Of a stretch of DNA of 45,403 nt, positions 22,199 to 29,508 are shown in pieces. Within the stretch, counting starts at the first letter, position 1. Every line of letters starts with the position of its first letter. Source of the DNA: a virus. The translations under genes and the position numbers were made by a program. The notes below the pieces were generated by a model, which had not been told where the DNA came from, ran no database searches, and worked only from the letters and a program-made list of their open reading frames with translations. The stretch spans positions 1 through 45,403 of the IMG/VR virus record IMGVR_UViG_3300029258_002861; one strand, given 5' to 3'.

Positions 22199-23428
22199 AT
22201 GGCAATGGAAACTATTGATGCTCTGACCGTTAGCGAGGGCGCACCCGTGACGGTGCGCGCTCCAAGCGAACCGGTGCAGCGAATGCAAACGCGCTACGCG
22301 ACGGCCGTGTCGGTGCAGAAGGCGCGCCAACTGTCTGACGTGGAACGTCGCATTATGGACGAAGCCCGGATTGCCGGGGACGCATTTTACTACGGCTGGG
22401 GCAAGGGAAAAGATCGGATTGAAGGCGCCAGCCAGGAACTGGCTTTTTCGCTGGCCCGCTGTTGGGGCAATTGCGCGGTCGAACTTGAGGACGTGCAAGA
22501 TACTGATTCCGCGTGGGTGTTCACATGTACGTTCGTCGATCTCGAGACTGGCTTCACGCTATCGAGGCAGTTCCGGCAATCGAAGCATTGGACGATCTAC
22601 GGCAAGCATGATCGCGAGCGGAAGGACGACATACGGTTTCAAATCGGCCAGTCGAAGGCGGCGCGGAACGTGATCCTCAAGGCCCTTCCGCAATGGCTGA
22701 TCGATAAGGCGATGACCGCGGCGAAGGAAGGCGTGGGAGAGAAGCTCGACGTCTATATCAAGCAGAACGGGATTGCGGCGGCAATTGAGTTGGTTGTCGA
22801 AGCCCTGAAAAAGCACGGCATCGGGGAACAGGCGATCGCCGCAAAATTCAACGTTGCGGCGATCGGGGCGCTGGAGCGGGAACACCTGATCGTTCTGCGA
22901 GGCGACATCAAAGCGCTCCATAAAGGGGAGAGCACGGCGGCCGAGTTGTTCGGGGAGCCGCCAAGAGAGCCTAGCGTGACGGCCGAGAGTTTGATGCAAC
23001 CGGCCGACGTTTCAGAGTCCCCGCCCGTCGTTGCACCACCTTCCCCCGAAGACCTGGAGGCCATGCTCAAACAATGCACGCTCAAGCGGGAGTGTAATGC
23101 GATCGCGGAGAAGTATCCGGGGGATGCCGGGGTAGCGGCGGCTTGCGCTGCGCGTTGGGCAGCACTGAAGGCAAATCGAGGCCAACGCTCCAATCCGCCG
23201 GAGGACGCCGGTCCGGAACCGGACCCTGGGGAAGCGGCTTCACAGAGCTTGCGAAACGCTTATCTTGCCCGGATCGCAAAGGCCATCGCGGATGGCCAGA
23301 TTGCGGCGATCTTCAAAGAAGTGAAAGACCGGCTGGATGCGGGAGACCTGTATCCGAATCATGCGGCCGAGGTTCAACAGAAGGCCGAACTGAAGCTGGC
23401 GGAATTGAAGGCGCGTAGCGCCGGCTGA
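22199..23428 (+). CDS. Phage protein, possible recombination partner, 409 aa
   Basis: Conserved-looking N-terminal 230 residues (DAFYYGWGKGKDRIEGASQE, LARCWGNCAVELEDVQDTDS, SKAARNVILKALPQWLIDKA) and a Pro/Glu-rich linker followed by a helical C-terminus. It sits directly after the RecB/Cas4-like nuclease, the usual place of a single-strand annealing protein (RecT/Erf type), and its alpha/beta N-terminal region would be compatible, but I cannot confirm the fold. Confidence 0.45.
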   Translation: MAMETIDALTVSEGAPVTVRAPSEPVQRMQTRYATAVSVQKARQLSDVERRIMDEARIAGDAFYYGWGKGKDRIEGASQELAFSLARCWGNCAVELEDVQDTDSAWVFTCTFVDLETGFTLSRQFRQSKHWTIYGKHDRERKDDIRFQIGQSKAARNVILKALPQWLIDKAMTAAKEGVGEKLDVYIKQNGIAAAIELVVEALKKHGIGEQAIAAKFNVAAIGALEREHLIVLRGDIKALHKGESTAAELFGEPPREPSVTAESLMQPADVSESPPVVAPPSPEDLEAMLKQCTLKRECNAIAEKYPGDAGVAAACAARWAALKANRGQRSNPPEDAGPEPDPGEAASQSLRNAYLARIAKAIADGQIAAIFKEVKDRLDAGDLYPNHAAEVQQKAELKLAELKARSAG

Positions 23429-23436
23429 GCAATATC

Positions 23437-24408
23437 ATGGCTGAGCACACCAAAATCCAATGGGCAGACCACACGTGGAATCCGTGGTTGGGATGCACGC
23501 CGGTCCATACCGGATGTTTGCATTGCTACGCGCAGGACTATTTTCGCCGGTTCGGCATTGCGGGTGACCGGCGCGTAACGTCTGCGTCGAATTGGCAGAA
23601 GCCGGTCGTGTGGAACTACAAGGCCCGGGAGGCGGGGGTTCGGCGACGCATTTTCCCCTCGCTGTGCGATCCGTTTGAGGATTGGACAGTAGGGCTGGTC
23701 GACAGGAAGGGCCAAGCCCTCATGATATCGGCCGATGGATGTGGATCTGGCGATATGTACGTGAAAGGCTGTGGCTACGATCGGCCTGGCGACCGGCCTG
23801 TCACCTTGGACTTCATCCGCCAAGACTTGTTTTGGCTGATTGATCGCACACGTTCCCTGGATTGGATCCTGCTGACCAAGCGGCCGGAGAATATCCGGCG
23901 AATGTGGCGTGACGGCGCCCGGCGAGAGAACGCGTGGCTGGTCTACTCCGCTTCAGATCAGGGCAGCCTAGAGGCCGGGCTGCTCTCTCTGCTTGAGAGC
24001 CGGCATCTTTCACCGGTGCTTGGGCTGAGCCTGGAGCCTTTGGTGGGGCCGATTGATGTGAGCCTGGCTTGCGGCTTGGCAGGCATTGATGATTTGGCCG
24101 CTGCGGTGGACTGGGTGATCGTTGGTGGCGAGTCGGGATCGAAGGCACGCCCATGCCAGTTGGAATGGATCAAGGATATCGTGTGCCAATGCCAAGCGGC
24201 TGGTGTTAGGTGCTTTGTCAAACAACTCGGCGCACACCCTAAGCTGTCCCATCGGTCGTTGATTTCCTGGAAGTGGGTCAAGTCTCCGGACGTAGTAAGC
24301 GATGGCAACCGGGCCTTCAGGATCGAAACCAAACATCCCAAGGGCGGCGATTGGAAGGAATGGCCGGAAGCATTGCGAGTCCGAGAATTGTGTGAGGCAA
24401 AGAAATGA
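23437..24408 (+). CDS. DUF5131 (phage Gp37/Gp68) family protein
   Basis: 323 aa. The start TKIQWADHTWNPWLGCTPVH followed by GCLHCYAQDYFRRFG is the signature of the Gp37/Gp68 family, with a CxxxxxxCxxC-like Cys set reminiscent of radical SAM proteins. Later blocks: WILLTKRPENIRRMW, GLSLEPLVGPIDV, WVIVGGESGSKARP, FVKQLGAHP. Common in phages and prophages; biochemical role is not known. ATGA overlap with the next gene. Confidence 0.85.
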   Translation: MAEHTKIQWADHTWNPWLGCTPVHTGCLHCYAQDYFRRFGIAGDRRVTSASNWQKPVVWNYKAREAGVRRRIFPSLCDPFEDWTVGLVDRKGQALMISADGCGSGDMYVKGCGYDRPGDRPVTLDFIRQDLFWLIDRTRSLDWILLTKRPENIRRMWRDGARRENAWLVYSASDQGSLEAGLLSLLESRHLSPVLGLSLEPLVGPIDVSLACGLAGIDDLAAAVDWVIVGGESGSKARPCQLEWIKDIVCQCQAAGVRCFVKQLGAHPKLSHRSLISWKWVKSPDVVSDGNRAFRIETKHPKGGDWKEWPEALRVRELCEAKK

Positions 24409-24611
24409 GCACGATGCCCAGATGTATTCGATGCGGCAGTAACGCGGCCGTCTATCACGACGGCGACCGAAACTACTTTTGCCGGACGTGTAAGATCTGT
24501 TTCGACGATGACCCCGAAGAGGGCGGCGATTACTCGATGTATGACCCGGCCTGGCGCTTGCAGCGGGAAGAGAATCGGCGGGAACGAATGCTCGGGAGGC
24601 GAAGGGGATGA
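24405..24611 (+). CDS. Small zinc-ribbon protein, 68 aa
   Basis: Two CxxC pairs (MPRCIRCGSNAA and YFCRTCKICFDDD) make a zinc ribbon of about 30 residues; the rest is acidic then Arg-rich. Overlaps both neighbours by ATGA junctions, so translation is coupled. Function unknown; maybe nucleic-acid binding. Confidence 0.6.
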   Translation: MSTMPRCIRCGSNAAVYHDGDRNYFCRTCKICFDDDPEEGGDYSMYDPAWRLQREENRRERMLGRRRG

Positions 24612-25450
24612 GCCCCCGAAAAATAGAGGTCCACATTTGGTGGATGATTCGTCGCGACATGGATGATTTGAGAAAGGCACGGCATGGCATGGATACACGT
24701 CCCCGAGAGTTGTCTCTCTTCAGCGGAGCCGGAGGAGGGCTGCTCGCAACCAAGCACTTGCTCGGCTGGCGAACGGTCTGCTACGTCGAAATCGACAAGT
24801 ACTGTCAGCAAGTCTTGCAAGCACGAATACGAGACGGAGTCCTTGACGACGCCCCGATCTGGGATGATGTGCGAACATTTGACGGGCGACCGTGGCGTGG
24901 ATGCGTGGATATTGTCACTGGCGGCGATCCGTGTCAGGCGAACAGCAACGCTCGCGCCTACGCAAGCAGCCACAAATCGCTTGGCGCGGAGTTCCTGCAA
25001 ATTGTTGGCGAGATACAGCCCACAATTGTCCTGCGAGAAAACCCTGCCCAGGTCTGTGCAAATGCGCCATGGCCAGCAGATAGATTTGCGAGGGGGCTGG
25101 AGTATTTGGGTTTTTCCACGACGGTTGTTGCGGTCCGGGCGTGTTGTGTGGGCGCTAAGCACCGCCGCGAACGGCTGTTCGTGCTCGGGGTTGCTGCCGA
25201 CAGTCACGGCCAGCCAGGCGTACAAGCCATTGCGGCGGAAGGCACCGTGCGAACACCGTGTGATCGCGCCTGGGAGTTGCCTCATTGCCCACCTTGGCGA
25301 ATTGCATCCAACCTGGCGAGGCCGATATCTGAAGCCGACCTGTGTCGAAAGATTGATGATGTGGCCCATAGGGTGGACCGCATTAGAGCCATTGGGAACG
25401 GACAAGTTCCGGCAGTGGTTGCGAGCGCATGGAATTTACTAACCGAATAG
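24608..25450 (+). CDS. C5-cytosine DNA methyltransferase
   Basis: 280 aa from ATG 24608, or 253 aa from ATG 24689. Motif I FSGAGGG (38-44), motif II E61-D63-like VEIDKYC, motif IV GGDPCQ with catalytic Cys109, motif VI ENPA (144-147), motif VIII RRERLF, motif X RAIGNGQVPA near the end. It is short, so its target-recognition region is small. No restriction gene is near: it is an orphan enzyme that likely protects phage DNA. The first 25 residues (MSPRKIEVHIWWMIRRDM) do not belong to the family and look like the start of a different protein. Confidence 0.85.
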   Translation: MSPRKIEVHIWWMIRRDMDDLRKARHGMDTRPRELSLFSGAGGGLLATKHLLGWRTVCYVEIDKYCQQVLQARIRDGVLDDAPIWDDVRTFDGRPWRGCVDIVTGGDPCQANSNARAYASSHKSLGAEFLQIVGEIQPTIVLRENPAQVCANAPWPADRFARGLEYLGFSTTVVAVRACCVGAKHRRERLFVLGVAADSHGQPGVQAIAAEGTVRTPCDRAWELPHCPPWRIASNLARPISEADLCRKIDDVAHRVDRIRAIGNGQVPAVVASAWNLLTE

Positions 25451-25461
25451 GGCATGACATT

Positions 25462-25806
25462 ATGACAGAGCCGTACGACCCAACCCCGGAAGAAATCGCC
25501 GAAGCTTGCGCAAAGATGAAGGCCGGGTGGACGATGAAAGCTGTCACTGTCTACCCGACCGGCGTGATTCTCTGTACCGGCCGGCTGATCGCCTGTTTCC
25601 GCTACGAAGCCGCCTGGGAGGCCCTGGAACGCGGCCGGGTGCCGACAGAGCTTGGAGAGATGGGGTGGCGCCAATCGCACGTACGGGCGATCCTGGAGCA
25701 TCCGGAGAGTTTTGGTCCCTTGTGTCTTGTCATCACCGATCGTGTGCGGGTCTATCCGCCAGTCCGAGTGAGGGGCAAACAGGGTCTCTGGGAATGGGGT
25801 CAATAG
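25462..25806 (+). CDS. Hypothetical protein, 114 aa
   Basis: ATG 25462 chosen; ATG 25429 would overlap the methyltransferase end. Acidic helix first (PTPEEIAEACAKMKAGWTMK), then mixed strands (VTVYPTGVILCTGRLIACFR). Lies between methyltransferase and replication genes. No family recognised. Confidence 0.5.
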   Translation: MTEPYDPTPEEIAEACAKMKAGWTMKAVTVYPTGVILCTGRLIACFRYEAAWEALERGRVPTELGEMGWRQSHVRAILEHPESFGPLCLVITDRVRVYPPVRVRGKQGLWEWGQ

Positions 25807-25827
25807 CAACAGGAAGGGATTGATTTG

Positions 25828-26541
25828 ATGCCCAGAAAGCGGCCTCCGAGCATCGATTTTTACTACGATGACTTCCTCTCTGGGGTGGTCGACATGGACC
25901 CTTACGAGGTAGGCATGTACATCCGAAACCTTTGCTTTCAGTGGGGGCATAATTTTGTGCCAACCGACGCGCAAAAACTGCTCAAAATCACGGGTGCAAC
26001 GCCCGAAAAATTCGCCAAACATTGGCCTTCGGTGCGCGAAAAATTCGTGGAAAAAGACGAAAACCAATTGGTTAATGAGCGTGCGCAAGATGCGATGGAG
26101 CATAAGCTTGCGCTGTCAAGGAAGCGGTCGGAGGCGGGCAGGAAGGGAGGGCGTCCGAAATCGAAAAGCAAGTCGAAAAGCAAAAGGGTAAGCAAAAGAA
26201 AAGCAAAGGGAAGTAGGAAGTTGGAAGCAGGAAGTAAAGAAAAACAAGAAAAACTGTCGGCCGATTTCGAACGCTTCTGGACAGCGTTCCCCCGAGGACG
26301 CCGGAAATCGAAAGCAATTGCTTTTACCGCGTTTTCGAAAGCAATTGCTTTGGGGGCGAGTGCCGAGACCCTGATTCGACGAGCGGGGGAGTACGCCCGA
26401 TCGGAAGAGGGGCAGGGCGAGTACGTCAAGATGCCGAGTACGTGGCTAAACCAGACATGTTGGGAGGATGATGATTATGCTTGGAACCGAAGAGCGAAGC
26501 AAAGGGCGAACGGCGGAAGCGGCTCCATCACGGCTCTTTGA
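25828..26541 (+). CDS. Replication initiator-like protein (DUF1376 type)
   Basis: 237 aa; ATG 25828 with AGGAAGGG. N-terminal SIDFYYDDFLSGVVDMDPYE and VGMYIRNLCFQWGHNFVPTD match the DUF1376 domain found in phage replication proteins. A Lys/Ser-rich linker (residues about 108-140, SKSKSKSKRVSKRK) follows, then a DnaD-like C-terminal helix set (FERFWTAFPRGRRKSKAIAF...). It overlaps the DnaC-like loader gene by 65 bases. It would recognise the origin and recruit helicase through the loader. Two palindromes inside the gene may be the origin. Confidence 0.65.
   Translation: MPRKRPPSIDFYYDDFLSGVVDMDPYEVGMYIRNLCFQWGHNFVPTDAQKLLKITGATPEKFAKHWPSVREKFVEKDENQLVNERAQDAMEHKLALSRKRSEAGRKGGRPKSKSKSKSKRVSKRKAKGSRKLEAGSKEKQEKLSADFERFWTAFPRGRRKSKAIAFTAFSKAIALGASAETLIRRAGEYARSEEGQGEYVKMPSTWLNQTCWEDDDYAWNRRAKQRANGGSGSITAL
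26311..26351. other. Paired palindromes, candidate replication origin
   Basis: AAAGCAATTGCTTT, a perfect 14-bp palindrome, occurs at 26311-26324 and again at 26338-26351, both preceded by TCG. They lie within the initiator gene after an A-rich stretch (about 26158-26260, with several AAGCAAA copies), an arrangement like the lambda origin inside gene O. Confidence 0.45.
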
Positions 26542-27250
26542 AGTGGTCGATCGGGTCGCCGGCCGATTGATCGAGCGCGGTGAGGTCTCCGAAGCCGCCG
26601 AGGCGCGGCTTCGGCACGCGGAAGCGTCCCGCAAGACCCGCGGGGCCCGGGCCGAACTCTGGTTGCAGCGCGGAAGCCGCTATGCGGCCTGCCGCCTGAA
26701 CAACTACCAGGCCGGCACGACGCACCAGAAGCACGTCAAAGCGGCGCTGGTGGACTTCGCCCAAAACATCTCGGCCGAGATCGACGCGGGCACAAACCTG
26801 CTCCTGACCGGCCCTCCCGGCACCGGCAAGGATCATCTCTTGGCCGCGCTGGCCCGAGAGGCCATCACGCAAGGGGCAACGCTCAAGTGGACTTCGGGCG
26901 TGAAGCTCTTCGCTCGGCTTCGCGACGATATCGAGGCCCACGCCATGGAGCGCGAGACCGTGCGAGAATTCGTCAAGCCGCATGTGCTTTGGATCTCCGA
27001 TCCGATTTGGGACGGCCAACCGCTCACCCGGCAACAACGTCTCAAGCTCGGTGAGATCGTCGACGAGCGTTACAACTTCTGCCGGGCCATTTGGATAAGC
27101 ATCAACGCCAAGAACTCGCACGACGCGATTGAGTGTATGGGCGGCGCCCTTGTCGACCGGCTGCGTCACGGGGCGTTGTCGCTGGCTTGCGATTGGCCGT
27201 CGTTCAGGCAACCGCGTTCGCAGGGCAGAAACGGAGGAAAAAGCCGATGA
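26477..27250 (+). CDS. DnaC/IstB-type helicase loader ATPase
   Basis: 257 aa; of the clustered ATGs (26468, 26471, 26477) the last has the best distance to GGGAGG. Walker A GPPGTGKDH at 112-120; Walker B-like VLWISDPIW, where the second acidic residue seems replaced; sensor region IWISINAKNSHDAIE; arginine at ALVDRLRHG. This is the AAA+ module of DnaC. Together with the upstream protein it loads the host helicase on the phage origin. Overlaps the next gene by ATGA. Confidence 0.8.
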   Translation: MLGTEERSKGRTAEAAPSRLFEVVDRVAGRLIERGEVSEAAEARLRHAEASRKTRGARAELWLQRGSRYAACRLNNYQAGTTHQKHVKAALVDFAQNISAEIDAGTNLLLTGPPGTGKDHLLAALAREAITQGATLKWTSGVKLFARLRDDIEAHAMERETVREFVKPHVLWISDPIWDGQPLTRQQRLKLGEIVDERYNFCRAIWISINAKNSHDAIECMGGALVDRLRHGALSLACDWPSFRQPRSQGRNGGKSR

Positions 27251-27582
27251 CGCTGTCCTTAGAAATCTTCGAGCCGGATCACGTCATCGATCCCTACGAC
27301 AAGAAGCGGCTGGCCATCCTCGAGCCCGATGGCGTACCTCCCGTGCGGCCCTGCTGGGGCTCGACCGCCGAGGAACTAGCATGGTCGATCTGGGAGTACG
27401 TTCGGGACCATCAAGGATCGCTCGATTCGGAGCGTTGCTGTCAAGTGATCCGCGAAGCGATCGAACGCGCCGCCAGCGACCCGACGGGCGAAATCGCGAG
27501 ACTCAAGACGCAGGTGAAGAGGTCGTCGACTCGTCTGTCTAACGCCAGACGCACGATCAAGAAGCTCCGCGCACAACAGTAG
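27247..27582 (+). CDS. Hypothetical protein with C-terminal coiled coil, 111 aa
   Basis: ATG 27247 overlaps the loader stop. N-terminal half: FEPDHVIDPYDKKRLAILEP and a Trp-rich segment; C-terminal: EIARLKTQVKRSSTRLSNARR, a basic coiled coil. It sits between loader and resolvase and is probably part of the replication operon. No family recognised. Confidence 0.5.
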   Translation: MTLSLEIFEPDHVIDPYDKKRLAILEPDGVPPVRPCWGSTAEELAWSIWEYVRDHQGSLDSERCCQVIREAIERAASDPTGEIARLKTQVKRSSTRLSNARRTIKKLRAQQ

Positions 27583-27601
27583 CACAGGAAGGAAATCACG
27601 G

Positions 27602-28054
27602 ATGTCCAGAACCGAGCTACGCCTGCCGTATCCGCCATCGATCAACCACTACTGGCAATCTAGCTATAGCTTCAAACGGCGGCGGATCTTCGTCTGCCGA
27701 TCCCGCAAGGGCAAGGCTTACGCGGCCGATGTTGAAGCAGCAGCCTTGAACCAGTTGGGGCGGCCTCCGCGACTTCGCGGCCCGCTGCGGATTACGCTGC
27801 GCGTGACTTTTCCCGATCGCCTCAAGAGAGATCTAGACAACCTTCTCAAGGCCCTACTGGATGCTCTGCAACACGCCGGTGTCTACGGCGATGATAATCA
27901 GCTTAAGGACATTTGGATCTTTGCGGCGGGCGTAGAGAAGCCCGGACACGTGGATGTCATGCTTGAGGTTCTGGATGATCTGCCATTGTTCAACCAAGTG
28001 ACCCCCAAGCGGATTCGGGAGCAGACGAAAGACTCGTTCAAACCAACGAACTAG
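27602..28054 (+). CDS. rusA: RusA-type Holliday-junction resolvase
   Basis: 150 aa; ATG 27602 after AGGAAGGAA. RLPYPPSINHYWQ at the start and KRDLDNLLKALLDAL followed by GVYGDDNQLKDI: the conserved Asp residues (D-x-DN, DD-x-Q) form the RusA metal site. It cuts four-way junctions during recombination or packaging. It is the last gene before the CRISPR locus; its stop is 165 bp before the effector start. Confidence 0.9.
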   Translation: MSRTELRLPYPPSINHYWQSSYSFKRRRIFVCRSRKGKAYAADVEAAALNQLGRPPRLRGPLRITLRVTFPDRLKRDLDNLLKALLDALQHAGVYGDDNQLKDIWIFAAGVEKPGHVDVMLEVLDDLPLFNQVTPKRIREQTKDSFKPTN

Positions 28055-28205
28055 AGGAGTTTTGAGGCAGCCCCCGAAAGGGGACGGGCCGATTGGACGG
28101 CCCAAGGCGAGAATAGCTGCGGACCCCGAGAGCCGTGTAGCCCTCGCTTAACACCTGTCGTGCGGCGATCGGGTTCACCACCTGGCCCGGTCGCCGCGAC
28201 TTTTT
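28055..28205 (+). ncRNA. Candidate tracrRNA upstream of the Cas12-like gene
   Basis: The 165-bp gap between rusA and the effector gene folds into ordered stems: CCCC-GAAA-GGGG (28072-28083, a GNRA-type loop), GGGCCG/CGGCCC (28086-28103), a broken stem GCT-CGG/CCG-AGC (about 28116-28141), and a terminator. Just before the terminator, ACACCTGTCGT (28151-28161) is complementary to ACGACAGGTGT in all four intact repeats of array 1 (11 of 11), preceded by CTT, which can pair with AAG at the repeat end. The related repeats of array 2 have T for C in that core and would pair with one wobble. Structured 5' part plus 3' anti-repeat is the layout of type V tracrRNAs. The 5' end is not known. Confidence 0.6.
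28162..28205 (+). terminator. Rho-independent terminator ending the tracrRNA candidate
   Basis: GCGGCGATCGGG (28162-28173) and CCCGGTCGCCGC (28186-28197) form a 12-bp stem with one G-U, followed by GAC and TTTTT at 28201-28205. It begins one base after the anti-repeat and ends 14 bases before the effector ATG, so the RNA upstream is a separate short transcript. Confidence 0.75.
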
Positions 28206-28219
28206 ACGAGGAAATGATC

Positions 28220-29494
28220 ATGGCCGAATTGACTGCCATGCGGATCACATCATTCGAGGTGGCCAATGTTGATGGTGATTGGGGGGAGACCACCAAGCGG
28301 TGGCATCAACTCAGTGATCAGTGCAAGGGCGTGGCAAACTGTTTCTGGGAAACTTGGCTGGTGTGGCACGTTACCGAACAGTCGCGAAAGAAGATGATCC
28401 AATGGCTGGAGAAGCGGAAAGTGAAGGGTATTAAGGCGGCCGGCAAATGTCCGGTGGATGTAATGCCCAAGCCTCTGAACTCCCGGATCAACGCGGTCTG
28501 CAAGGAATGCTATTCCGAGCTTCACAGCCGCGTGCGGACGCTGGTCATCAATACGATCAATCGAGACCTTTTCAAACACAAAGCGGCGACGGGCAATCTG
28601 AAAATGCACACGTCAATTCTGTTGCACAATCAATCGGTCCCCTCGTCAACGCGGGCACACCCGATCCCGTTTGACCGGCAAAACTGCAAGCTTCTCTGGC
28701 CGGAGAAAGGTGAGGAAAACATTCGGCTGCAACTCCGTATCGGTCGTATCGACCGGGGATCGAAACCGGGTATCGGTATTCAGGAGACCCTCGAATTGCG
28801 ATGCAAGGGGCAGCGCGTTCAATCGCAAGTCGCGATTCTCAAGCGGATCATGCGCGGGGACTATGCCTTTCGTGGGTCGAGCTTAGTCTACTCAAAGGCC
28901 AAGCGAAAGTGGTTCGCTCAGATCGCTTTTCGGATGCCGATCGAACCGCGGACGGATCTGGACGCCAAGAAGACGGCTGTTCTTCTCGCCCGGCGGGGCT
29001 GGCCCTGGACGCTCTTGACGCCGGCCGGTCGGAAGATGCCAGGCGGGCGGGGGCGATATGTGGCCCCGGTGCGAAGGTCATTGTTGCTGCAACGCTGGGA
29101 TCGGCAGGGCAACTACAGGTACGCTGGTAGTGCCAGCAAGGGGCACGGCCGGCAGCGGGCTACCCGCGATCAATGGCAGCTGCAGAAGCGATGGCGCGAC
29201 TTCACCAAGCGGGCTATCTGCGGCTGGGTGAACATCGTCGCCGAATGGTGCATTGCCACCGGTTGCGGAAAACTGATCTACATTCAACCGCACGGCTCGC
29301 AGGGCGAAACCCGGTTCTTGCACAACGCGGGCAAGGTCGGGAATCGCCGTGATTCCACGGGCTGGCCCTGGTTCGACGTGGGGACTCGGTTGAAGTACGT
29401 TTGCCAGAAAAACGGGATTGAACTGGTGATTCTGAAGCCAGCAAGTGTCAGAAATGCGGGCAAGAAATTGCCGAAAAAGAAGGCAGGAAAATGA
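28220..29494 (+). CDS. Miniature type V (Cas12/TnpB-like) effector, RuvC apparently inactive
   Basis: Start ATG 28220 (AGGA, 7 bases spacing); 424 aa. The layout is that of small Cas12 proteins: a helical start with WHQLSDQCKGVANCFWETW (28-46), a WED-like segment (TSILLHNQSVPS, HPIPFDRQNCKLLW, 131-160), a strand before RuvC (SLVYSKAKRKWFAQIAF, 221-237), a RuvC region and a bridge helix (GRQRATRDQWQLQKRWRDF). KKTAVLLARRGWPWTLL (250-266) stands where GIDLG is expected, so Asp is replaced by Leu; YIQPHG (354-359) stands where IEDLxG is expected, so Glu is replaced by Gln. NAGKVGNRRDSTGWPWFDV leads to the end. The zinc ribbon CQKCG is encoded at 29446-29460 but in another frame, and the RuvC-III Asp is missing. 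Followed by a repeat array, preceded by a tracrRNA candidate, without cas1/cas2. Likely DNA binding without cleavage; subtype not assigned. Confidence 0.7.
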   Translation: MAELTAMRITSFEVANVDGDWGETTKRWHQLSDQCKGVANCFWETWLVWHVTEQSRKKMIQWLEKRKVKGIKAAGKCPVDVMPKPLNSRINAVCKECYSELHSRVRTLVINTINRDLFKHKAATGNLKMHTSILLHNQSVPSSTRAHPIPFDRQNCKLLWPEKGEENIRLQLRIGRIDRGSKPGIGIQETLELRCKGQRVQSQVAILKRIMRGDYAFRGSSLVYSKAKRKWFAQIAFRMPIEPRTDLDAKKTAVLLARRGWPWTLLTPAGRKMPGGRGRYVAPVRRSLLLQRWDRQGNYRYAGSASKGHGRQRATRDQWQLQKRWRDFTKRAICGWVNIVAEWCIATGCGKLIYIQPHGSQGETRFLHNAGKVGNRRDSTGWPWFDVGTRLKYVCQKNGIELVILKPASVRNAGKKLPKKKAGK

Positions 29495-29508
29495 GTTGCG
29501 GCAGATCA

